Source: Anisakis pegreffii (Eukaryota > Nematoda > Chromadorea > Rhabditida > Anisakidae). From it: a DNA stretch of 64,000 bases. Positions 54,401 through 64,000 of the stretch are shown piece after piece. The stretch lies in the NCBI GenBank assembly GCA_035041965.1, contig JAPYMA010001310.1:1-64000 (forward strand), given 5' to 3'. Numbering within the stretch: position 1 is the first letter of the stretch; every line of letters starts with the position of its first letter. Made by a program: the position numbers and the translations under genes. The notes under the pieces were generated by a model that was not told the origin of the DNA, ran no database searches, and saw only the letters and a program-made list of their open reading frames with translations.

Positions 54401-57400
54401 GTGAAAATTACCCACTTGGGAAACAGTAGCTATAAGCGAACACTGTCAATGGGCAGTAGTCGAAATACCTGAGGTAATTCATCAATGAAATTGTGTGCAT
54501 TAGCGTGTCGACACAGCAATTTCATGTCGTTGTCGTTCAGATCGTCACGTCCTGCAATTGGTACTCATTTACTGGGCATTTATCCCCTCTCCACCAATCT
54601 TTTTGCTCCCAGATTAAGTCTGTCCTCGCCCAAAAAGCAGCCAAAAAATCGCTCATATCATTTGTGATAAACACACAACAAGATAGAGCCGAGCAGTTAC
54701 CCAATCGTATATTGTGAGCGACCGTTCCATCGAAAATTGTCGGTTCATTTGAGATCAAACCAATTGTTTGCCGTAACCAGACTTTGTTGAAACGTCTAAT
54801 CGGAAAGCCATCGAGTAAAACCTAACAATTTGAGCACAGTTATTTGATTTATAAGCATCTGAACATCTGAATACCAACGCAGAATGCTGAATTGTTTGTG
54901 ACTGATATGGTCACTTGGATTAGATATCAAGCTTCAAACCAACCTCGCCTGATTCAGGTTCACGAAAGCGCAGAATGAGAGCGGACAATGCGTCCACACC
55001 ACTGTCTGGTGGGCCTACGATGGCTATTGAAGATCGGGCTGGCACCTTAAAACAACAAACGGCTAATCGAACCATTCAGATGGGTAACCGTAACCACCTA
55101 TTCAGATGGTTGCAAGAGTTCTACAATTGAATATACACCTTGAAGTTCACTTCAAGCTGTTTTACCCGCCTATCCACTGGATACAAATCGATGACATTAC
55201 GCAATTCGATCACCCCTTCCACATTGTCCAACTGAGCTCCACGTTCTCTTTTTGCTTCTCGGGCATTTCCCTGCAATTCTCGGGCACACCTAAATCAACT
55301 GTCATCTTACAGTGCACATCTAACTAGGTTTCAAACCCTGATTCTCCAATAAAACCCTGATCTATCTGATTTAACTGATCGCATCCGATCGATTTGATCT
55401 GATTTTTTGCCAAATCGTATCCTCAACTGATCTTACCAAATCAATCGTATCAAAGATACGCACTGCTGCCAGTCGAACACCGATTATTGCTGGCAGTTGT
55501 GTAGATGCCTTACCAACCGCTATAGCTGCGTTCATAACCGCCCAAAAAGTGCCGAAAGCGTGGCCTACACTGATCTGATTACGTGATTTCACTAAGGCAC
55601 CTAACCTGAAACAAACCACACCAACAAACCATCATCCAATTACTCAAGATTTGTTCTAAAAAAATAATCTACTAAAGCTTAATCTGGATGATAAAGATAA
55701 TCTGGATCAATTGGATTAATCCATAGTCTGCATCAATCCTTAATATGGCTGATTCATTTATTCCTTCGAACTTGCTCAGTTCGTCAAGATTTTGTTTAAC
55801 TGACCAAAAGAACACCGACATCGCAATGAAGACAAGCAGATAGACGAATGCCGTCCCCAGAGCGATCATAAATGATCTCCGGATACCAAAACCGATGGCA
55901 CGATCCATTTTACTTCTGTACCTGAACGAATTTACTATCTGAACAATAATTTGCTTGTTGTTATGATGCCCTTGCAGCTCTCAAACAATCATCGAAATAA
56001 CTTACGATTTAATAATACCCACAAATAGATGCCCATAATAGCGGTTATTTCAATCAAATACAAATAATTTTTGCCACAAATTTTCGCTATATTTCTTACC
56101 AAACAGTTTTACATTCCAATTGAACGAACCAACCCATCAAAATGTGAACAATACTTCCCTCCAATCAGCAAAAACAACACAATTTACTGATCAAAATCGC
56201 TTTTCATGATTAAAACCAAAATCCTCTAATATCAACCATCATTCAATCGTGATAAAAATTGCGTATGTGTAAGAGTTTGTGAGTTGTATGGGCAGTTTGC
56301 TTCGAAAATTGGTATCTGGATCAGAATAAGTGCTCTTATTGCTCTTCTGAAGCATGCATATTCAATTTTGAGTGGTGAGCATGGACTGACCTTTTAATCT
56401 CACGTTCCTGACCGTTATATGCGATAACGGTTCGTATCGCTCCGAAAATCTCCTGTAGAATCGCATTCGATGCGTTTATTTCGAAAGCCTCCATAGAGGT
56501 TGTGTTTGAGGCTAACTGCAATAAAACTATAATACAATAATTGTACTGCCCAGTTCAATTCTATCCCATCTGGACCAAGACTTCAGGCTGTGTCTTAAAG
56601 CTTGAAGTAGTCTCTGGATGGGTTGGGAAGTGGCGCATGGCTAACCTGAGCTGAGACTGCGATAAGTCCAGTCAAAAGTATTCCGAAACCGATCATAAGC
56701 AGTGCCATTTTCCAACTGAAATCGAGTGAGACAAACGGATTCAACATATTTGAACAACAATAAAATATAATAAGGTAAGACGCTCAACACAACTATATTC
56801 CAGTTACCCGTCGAATTACCCATAGATAATCAAGAGTACCCGCAGTTACCCGCACTTTAGATGAGGTATTTGAACCCTAAACAACCAACGGTTCAAGAGA
56901 AACTACCTGAAACAGAATGCGATCACTATTGAGGAGATAAAATTGACCGTATAGGCGATCACTATACCAATTTTATCACCCATACCGTCTTTGATTTTAT
57001 CGATACCACTGAAACGATGGATTCGCATTTAATTGCTCTTGATCTCTTGATCAGCACATTTATTGATCATCGATTATTGATTGTTTGATTGATCAGCCAC
57101 CCCTTCCCTCCTTCCTGATTGATCTGGATCATAACTATATCTGGAGAACTAACTTCGAGAACGTATCGAAAATGGTTTCCTTATCGTAGACGTCGTACCA
57201 TGCTGAGCTCTGCTGCAGCAATGAATTGAAGTACAGCAAACGGATCTTATCAATTTGACGTTCACACGCGTACTTCCAACACATACTCTAAAGTGCATGA
57301 TAATACATTTCAATTACTCATCAAATTACCCTTTGTTACCCAAAATTACCCGCTCATCTACCCGCAGCAGTTACCCACAATTCCCCACCTCTGAAATAAA

Positions 57401-58636
57401 TTTGAAGGACAGTTTCGATTACGTATCCAAAGGGAATGTTTGATTTTTCTGCAGACAATTTGAAGAAATGCATCTGGGAAGGGTGTCAAACTGATCACAC
57501 ATCTTATCACAATATCACTCCCAATATCACATCGCATCTATCACGAATGTAATAAAATAAAAATGCCCGTTCACTGCTAATCAAGTACATTCCACTTCTA
57601 TGAATCAACACCGTTTCAATGTATTCCTTTTTTCGCCTTAACAAAAAGTTTTTACTTCAATTGCATTTGAGCTTCAGTTATCAATATTTAATCATTTGTG
57701 ACATTATGCAAAAAATTGATTGCATTTGCATTTGATTGCTCTATTTGATCGCCACACTCTATTGACAGCTGCTGCAAATTTGCCGCAGAAATGACTCAGA
57801 TTCGCAATCCTTCGTCTTACCTGTACTTACCTATGCAGATAAATACAGGTATCTGTCTGTCTTACCTGTACAAATGCAACGAGTAGTATCACAATCCCAC
57901 AACCCACATAAGTGTAGATGGCCGTTAAAGCATTCTCTTGACATGATAAGAAACCGTGGGCGGCGGCTGATAAACCCTGATTCCATAGAGCCTGTTCACC
58001 CGACAAAGCATCGATGAGATCCTTAAAGATCACCGACGTGCACGCGCTCAATAGGCCTTGTGTTATGGCTAAGAGTAATCCAGCAGCGATTAGTGCATAA
58101 TCCAGACCACTAGCGTAGTGATACTGAAAGAAACTGAATTTAAATTCGATCATGATTAGCCCAAATTCTCAAATTTACCATTCAACACTCATGGATTATT
58201 CATTCTAAGATTCAATTGCAAGGACGAATCAACAAAGAATTTGACCAGCCGGAAGAAAATTTTGATTTGGGCACCCAAAGGTGTCCAATATCCGGAATAT
58301 AGTTAGTCATATCCGCACATGGCCGCAAACTTACAAATCTCAAGAACGGAGGCCACGGTAGTAGACCAACTGCTAGTCCTGCTCCTGTGCCTCTTCCTCG
58401 GCCTGTTGTTTTCCTTGCCGGCATCCTGAATGTCGTCCACTCATTTTGCCTCAGTTCAAATCAGAACCATTGAAATCAAATCTTGAACTGTAATCATTTA
58501 GAAACTTATCAAAACCAACGGTCTGCACCCACCTTCCATTCTCGTATCTCATCTGTTCTACCATATCCGACATGGCTATATTAACACCGCTACCCTCCTG
58601 TGAACGTCCCCAACGGTTGTGCACACTGCTACTCAT
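48463..58636 (-). CDS. ABCB: P-glycoprotein-like ABCB protein with degenerate ATPase sites, 26 exons
   Basis: Full-transporter layout: membrane domain 1, NBD1, linker, membrane domain 2, NBD2, then a tail of about 413 aa; about 1689 aa. Exons: 58636-58533, 58425-58335, 58123-57866, 57287-57154, 57008-56907, 56715-56646, 56515-56391, 55921-55805, 55605-55437, 55270-55139, 55045-54944, 54821-54701, 54551-54469, 54297-54118, 53898-53796, 53687-53626, 53466-53341 (start uncertain), 53178-53020, 52716-52436, 52236-52047, 51903-51670, 51417-51271, 51124-50930, 50823-50611, 50257-50111, 49887-48463. NBD1: Walker A GPPDSGVDA (445-453), Q-loop SNEP, signature LSPDQ, Walker B LLIDQ, H-loop SHRI intact. 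NBD2: GPKGYGGAA (1071-1079), TAEP, CSIAQ, LLLAD, ATERM at the H-loop. Normal multidrug exporters need these residues, so ATP-driven transport looks impossible; a regulatory or channel-like role, or early decay, are alternatives. Membrane placement is inferred from hydrophobic helices. Confidence 0.9.
49080..49500 (-). repeat. Coding repeats in the ABCB C-terminal tail
   Basis: On the minus strand the last exon encodes degenerate units of about 33 residues around TLDISPDIKQTFYDKPSEQE, two of them nearly identical, with three or four eroded copies after. They follow the end of NBD2. A second short repeat, KPAVLP/KSAVSP, occurs near 48620-48665. The tail is rich in Gln, Ser and Glu and likely disordered. 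Confidence 0.85.
50260..50580 (-). repeat. ABCB intron dense in TGATCA/GATC motifs
   Basis: The intron between exons 50823-50611 and 50257-50111 is packed with GATCA, TGATC and CGATCGATCGAT motifs. Similar but weaker enrichment occurs in other introns of this gene (50830-50900, 51500-51720, 53200-53290, 53900-54010). It reads as a low-complexity GATC-rich sequence shared by this gene's introns, unlike the AAT-rich introns of its neighbours. Confidence 0.7.
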
Positions 58637-61003
58637 AATCGGATGAATTTAATCTGCAAATTTCGCGAGTCCAATTCGAGTCTAAAATCCTGAAAATCCA
58701 CTCGCCATTCCAAGAAAACATTCAGGGTAATCTCTGTAAAATACTTTCTGATCAAAGTCATTCTCTCTTCCAAGATCATCAGACAAACTACAAAGTTAAT
58801 TAATTATAAGCTGCTTCATTCACTTAATTTTAAGCTGATCATCGTGAATGAGGTGAGTTGACGAATGTAGTTGCTTTGTATGATTTGTTGTACTGCTTAC
58901 TGATAAATCAAAAAGTCATTGATCAAAAAACGCAATCGCATTTATTTACATTCATATGTGATCGTCTGTTATCAATCAATCAATCAATCGATACACTCAA
59001 ATCATTCAACAATATCACTAATATAATACGATCGTCGAGACATACATATAAGACTCGAAATTCATCACAAAATTTTTCAAGCAACACATTCATAATCAAT
59101 TAAACACCACACAAAACCATGACCATATCTATATATGACCATATTCAACAATAATCCAATAAAGCAACATCACATAAGTACTATTAATAGATAAAGATAT
59201 AAGTCTATGGATAAGACCAAAAGTCCGAATCCATCAAGAGGCTAAACGTATGCTACTTACAAGATTTCCTACGATTATAGGTATTTTTCAAGAAGCCATC
59301 TCTCTGGATTACCCATCTTATCCTTGGGTAATTCCTGGATTACTCATTACTCTCTGGATTAGCCATAAATTGAGAGACACAAATGAATCAGTCATCAAAA
59401 TGCGAGACAGACACAAATGAATTAAAATCGAAATAAGATGAGCAATCAACAAAACTACATCAGCATGGCAATATACAATCACACTCGTGAGCCATAATAT
59501 CACCCAATTAAATGTTACTGATAAGCTAATAGCTTGAATATTACGAGCGTTTTCATTTGTTTTCTATGACTTATCATTACTATCATGCCTTACGTCTTAC
59601 AATTCATCCATCCTTATCAGCTACCAGCCATTATCGGCGCTGCATCATGGCCATAAAATAAAAACGCTCCAAAGTAATATCTTAATAGAAAATTGCATAA
59701 TCTTTGACGATGTACTATACACAACAACGATGTATTATCACATTAACTGATTAGCAGCTAGCATCAATCTGATAAGAGCATCACACTGAACTGTAAAGTC
59801 AAGTCAAGTCAATGATTATTAAATTTTAGGATTCGGTCACAAATAATTCCATGTATATCACATCGAACACGTGCCACGAAGTCACTCGAAAAGTCAGCCA
59901 TCTTGAAGCTGCTGGTATTCTGCAATTAAAGTGCAGCAGCTAATCAAATCAACGCTCTCAGTCAACGCCTTAATTGACATCAGCATCGAGCGACTAACAT
60001 CGAAAATCTGATTCCAAATCAGATTTCTACACCTCGAACCTTCCGAAACGAATCACTCCAGTAGAAATGAGAAATCTATTTATAAATTTTATACTGATGG
60101 GAATTCATCAATATTTATATATAAACGATTTGATCTGGGCTTTAGATAGAAACGAATTCATCAATATTTACATGTGAATTCAATGATTTGATCAGAGCTG
60201 TAGATACAAACGTAAATCAAACTGCGATCACTATAAAAAAGATGCATCAAAGTTTTACTCTCGCTCACTAATTAGTCAGGTGATTTCAAATGAACCTAAT
60301 GAACATGGAATCAATACGGTTATTGCAGTTGCATTTCATGCGGTTCATTGAAATTATGTTGTGGTGTCCAGTCATCTGTATAAATCGCAACTAAGCCGGA
60401 ACCGCAGCTTGAATCCGGTCGGATATGAGTACGGCCTTGGTACTGAGGTACTTATAAGGTACTGAGTAAAGCTTTTTTCTTGTGTCAAGTGAGTTTATTT
60501 GTTGAAGGCATGAAGTGAACACGTTGATTTCGGTGTCCGCTTTCATTTTATCTAGCATTTACTTCAGACTGCGCTCTAGTTCAGCTTAATCCATAACAGA
60601 TTCTCGAATTTTTTTTAAATTCTGATTCTCAGTCTTTTTATGGCAACTTGCTCTCACCCGCTGAAGTCATATCCTGAAACTCTGCTGTGTGGCAAAGTTC
60701 CTGAGACACGCGTGGCAACTCCCTCCTGTCCGACCTTACATTCACTAGAAATTTTACCCTTTATTTTCCGCGCTTTACTCGATTTTCTTTCCAATTTCGT
60801 TGATGGATTTTCGAATTGTGATGTTTTCATAATTCCAAACCGGTTTTCATTCTTAGGAATTAATGATCTTATCTACTGAAGCCTGCAACACTCACTATAA
60901 ACAGTGTGTAACAAAACTGCCCTGCCCTGTTAACCAGTAAAAATAATATTTAAACACAGACAACAGCAGCAGTAATACCGTTACCTTACAACAGTCTTTC
61001 AGA
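58637..61003. other. Region between divergent ABCB and CISD genes
   Basis: It should contain both promoters. The sequence is AT-rich, with many GATCA motifs near the ABCB end, and a tandem duplication near 60101-60212 (GAATTCATCAATATTTA to TAGATAAAACG-like, about 55 bases, twice). A 79-codon frame at 60640-60879 has no domain and no conserved feature. No RNA gene recognised. Confidence 0.5.
60101..60212. repeat. Tandem duplication of about 55 bases
   Basis: GAATTCATCAATATTTA starts at 60101 and again at 60154, and each copy runs through GATTTGATC, a GCT core and TAGATA to AAACG. The copies differ by substitutions and a small insertion. Confidence 0.75.
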
Positions 61004-62023
61004 ATGAACTTATCTAGAACTATCACTCAGTTGAAACCACTCTTTCCAACTCTATTCGGTGCTCTTCTTCTACTCCTATTCATAGAAAGATCCCTACAAG
61101 TCAGTCTAGGTGAGTTGAAATGCTATCGAAATGAACCTATCAAATTGTGTGCGCTGTATTCGTTTACAACCTAATGTGTGTTTCCCATTTCGTTGAAGCG
61201 AGTAATTTCATTTCATTCGTTCACTTCCCAACGAAAAACATTTAGTATTCATCGTTTTAGTGCTTTGAATAAGAACAGAAAACGTTTCATCATAAAAATG
61301 GCAAGCACTCATAGTCAGATGGATGTATCTGCTCAACGTAAGTGCTGCGCATCATAATACTTTGCTTTGCAAATACCCTTCGCCTAAATTTACTGCCATT
61401 TACTGCCTGCTGCCACATTGTTTTCCTGCTTTTTACAGTTAAAATTAAGCTTACTTTTTCGTTTTAAGCGAGTGAATTAATTCCAGCCGATTGCCGCTCG
61501 AAAGTAGCGCTCTATGCCGCAGGAGTTGTGTTGGGAAGTGCGCTCATCGGCTATTTCATCGGTGTGCAAGTGACAAAAAGACGTGCAAAAGTGAACGAAA
61601 GAATAAAATTGTCCACAGACAAGGTCACTTTTGACTTATCAACGTTTTTAGCGTTTCACTGGATATTCTGTATGTCTATTGTAAAAAAATGCTTTGCGTT
61701 TATTTAAGCACGAAAATTTGAAAGTTTGAGCCAATTTAGGTGGTGGACACAGTCGATATGGAAGATATCGGTGACAAAAAGGTTTTCTGCCGCTGTTGGA
61801 AAAGCGAAAAGGTTGATTTTCGTCCCACTTTCCGAATTTTGTTTCCGGATTAATTGTAAATGTTTCGAAATGAGTTTTGATTCACGAGTTCACTCCAATT
61901 CTGAGTCTCAAATCGTCAGTGCAGTCATCATTCCAGTTTCCTTATTGCGATGGAAGCCACAACAAGCATAACGCAGCCACTGGTGACAACGTCGGGCCGT
62001 TAATAATAAAGAAGGGTGAATAA
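61004..62023 (+). CDS. CISD: CDGSH iron-sulfur protein (mitoNEET/NAF-1 family), alternative first exons
   Basis: Membrane-anchored protein that binds a redox-active 2Fe-2S cluster through three Cys and one His. The last two exons carry [20 protein letters not shown] and [12 protein letters not shown], which are diagnostic. Shared exons: 61487-61623 (helix [20 protein letters not shown] then a basic stretch), 61740-61811, 61937-62023. Two upstream exons join in the same phase: 61004-61109 (hydrophobic N-terminus, 133 aa total) or 61298-61337 (13 codons, [13 protein letters not shown], 111 aa total). The lengths resemble human CISD2 (135 aa, ER) and CISD1 (108 aa, mitochondrial outer membrane). 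A polyadenylation signal AATAAA lies at 62218-62223. Divergent from ABCB. Confidence 0.94.
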
Positions 62024-62217
62024 ATAATGCAACGTCGTTTTTTGTGAATAATAGAATTGTATTCTTTATTGTTTAGTGTTTTAATGTTCACTGTTTTTTT
62101 TATTATTGCTCTGAGGATGTATATTTTTGTGCGAATGATTATTGTAACGCAGTTAGTTTATAGATTGTATGTGATGCAGTGTGATTATATGTGAATCATT
62201 TTAATACGTTTTAAAAA

Positions 62218-62223
62218 AATAAA
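62218..62223 (+). terminator. Polyadenylation signal of the CISD gene
   Basis: AATAAA 195 bases after the CISD stop codon, in a T-rich then A-rich stretch, at the usual kind of distance for a 3' end. Confidence 0.6.
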
Positions 62224-64000
62224 GACATCATCGCTCAACGACGCACCATAACGAGCATAAAAATGAACAGACATAACGGATTCCTTATTCATTTCGATCA
62301 AAGAACACGAGGGTTGTTTGGTATGGAGAAGGGTTTGGTTTGGCTTACGGGAAGGGTTTGGCTGGAGCTTATGGTTAGGGAAGGTTTCGGATGGGGCTGA
62401 AATTCAGGGATGTGTTGGACGAGTGGGAACGGCATGATTTTTGGGGAAGTGGCCTGGTTGTTCGCAGTTCAAACCCGAAAAGATGTTTAGGGAAGCTCAA
62501 CCTGAAGTTAATTTGGAGCAACAACGAACAACACTTCACACTTCGTTTTTGCTCCAAACTGGTATCAGATTCAGCTCTAGGTTACAAACTAAGGGAGACA
62601 GGTGTTAGAGGGCATGACTCTAAAATAATCTGCGTCTACGGATAAAAAGTATTGAGATTCATACAAAAGTACTGTTTAAAGAGACTTCAAATTGAGCGTT
62701 CAAGAATTCTGAGTGTCTTCAAAGTGATTCGAATTGCTTTAACTGGCGTCAGATTGGGGCAACTTAACAAATAGATAAAGAGCAACATTAATTAGTACGA
62801 AAAATACAAATATAACTCATAAATACATCATTACTACCATCAATTAATTAAAAATTACAATTAAAATTGAAAGAAAACCGCTGCCGCACCGCAGCGCGCA
62901 ACGACGCGTCCCGGCTCACCGCCAACAATCGGCCGGCACAGGGATTTGCCGACTGAAAAGTGCGAAAAGTGAGGGGTCGGCAAAATGCGTTTTTGCCTAC
63001 GTGCAGATACGGATTTTAAGCTGAAACTCGATTAGCACTGAACCATTTTGGATTTTGATTACGGTGAGGATTTGGGAACAATTTCTGGATATTTTTGACG
63101 GGTACAGTGCCGATTCGGTGCATTTTCGGCAGAATTATAGGCAAAAAACCCTCAAAATTTTGCACCCTATTTGAAAATGTGCTCGTAGGATCTCGCAGCG
63201 AAATGTGACCACCCGCGAGATTGAATGTTGGCGTCTATTTGTCTTCATGTGAAATCAAACAACTATTCATGTGTTTCTGATTGTGATAAATGTGATATTA
63301 AGTGGATATCTAATCTTGTCAGATCTCCTTAAATTCCACAGAATCGAGCCGAGCACACTCAGACTCGAGAATCACAACCTGAGGAGTGATTCGATCTACC
63401 CTTACGATCTCAAAACCCAGATTTTCGAGATATCATATCTCAGCTCCGGATTGACATTTCCAGACGCTTCAAACGGCTTTAAGATGACCTCGGCCGTCTG
63501 AACAAGCATATCACATGAACTATTCCGATCAACGAATAGAAACCCGCGTTTCGAGACCCCCAAAATCGCAAAAATCGTCATTTCAAGATTTTCGGCCGTT
63601 GGAGTCATTTTTTGAAGATATCACAAATTTGGTACCAATCGAACCGAAATGAGGCACTGAATGCATCTAAACACAAATAAGCTCTCTAACTTCGATATTT
63701 TACGTTTTATTTGCCCCGAAATTGGGTTCACCTGTATAAAGTCCAGTTTTTTTCCGATTCACTTTAATATTTCCTTCATCATAACATTTGAATTGGCATA
63801 ATAAATACGATTAAGATTATATGACAAGCAAGCACGATTTTTCAATATGATCATCAGTACAATAACAGTGCATAATCAATGCATGTCAAAACAAATAAAT
63901 GAATATTTATCAAATAAATATCATACAAAAGCTGTAAAAAAAGGCTACTGCTATTCATTTTATGTTTTGGTACCTTGAAGAAGAGTTCAAAAACCAAGAC
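62224..64000. other. Terminal region with no recognised gene
   Basis: 62300-62400 contains GGGTTTGG/GGAAGGGTTTGG repeats. 62880-62960 is a short GC-rich island (CCGCAGCGCGCAACGACGCG). 63180-63620 is of mixed composition, open in places on both strands, with phrases such as CTCGAGAATC and TTTCGAGACC that look like a dispersed non-coding repeat, but no second copy is in the window to prove it. No splice-supported coding seen. Confidence 0.45.

Noticed and set aside
48463..58636. Simple pseudogene explanation for the ABCB gene
   Set aside because: Not adopted as first choice because no stop or frameshift was found in 26 phase-consistent exons; kept as an alternative.
48463..58636. Two separate half-transporter genes
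   Set aside because: The linker exons 53687-53626 and 53466-53341 and all following exons join in phase, and no start or promoter signal separates the halves.
60640..60879. 79-codon plus frame upstream of CISD
   Set aside because: No domain, no splice context, no similarity I recognise.

Overview
This window is eukaryotic nuclear DNA from an animal, not bacterial. Genes are split into many short exons (about 60-300 bases). The introns are AT-rich and full of AAT/TAA runs. Most of them end in TTTCAG or a close variant, and the exon phases agree across almost every junction I traced. The gene set (kinesin-3, NFI, AP-2, DENND5, SLC35D, CDGSH protein, P-glycoprotein) is metazoan. TTTCAG acceptors, the kinesin motor sequence and the P-glycoprotein style point to a nematode-like ecdysozoan; this is inference, not proof.

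Layout. 853-4053 (-): nuclear factor I transcription factor. 6968-9189 (+): AP-2 transcription factor, with a GATA-motif inverted repeat just upstream. 12368-27198 (+): complete kinesin-3 motor of the UNC-104/KIF1A type, about 34-35 coding exons and about 1755 aa. 28756-31231 (-): SLC35D nucleotide-sugar transporter. 32348-42087 (-): very large DENND5-type Rab exchange factor with a long inserted exon, intronic palindromes and one apparent frameshift. 43395-44353 (-): four-helix LAPTM-like membrane protein, N-terminus unresolved. 45254-45530: fold-back element with about 120-base arms. 46359-47893: 118-base minisatellite, 13 units. 48463-58636 (-): 26-exon ABCB/P-glycoprotein family gene. 61004-62023 (+): CDGSH iron-sulfur protein with two possible first exons. 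The remaining stretches hold no gene I can support.

The most striking item is the ABCB gene. Its reading frame is intact over 26 exons and both membrane domains look normal, but nearly every ATP-binding and hydrolysis motif is replaced in both nucleotide-binding domains: both Walker A lysines, both Q-loop glutamines, both signature motifs, both Walker B catalytic glutamates and one H-loop. It also carries a tail of about 413 residues with degenerate 33-residue repeats. It looks like a pseudo-enzyme version of a multidrug transporter rather than a simple dead gene.

The genes do not form an operon or pathway that I can see. Two developmental transcription factors, a neuronal vesicle motor, Golgi and Rab trafficking proteins and membrane proteins sit side by side as ordinary neighbours. 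All coordinates come from manual reading of splice signals and frame; none has transcript support.
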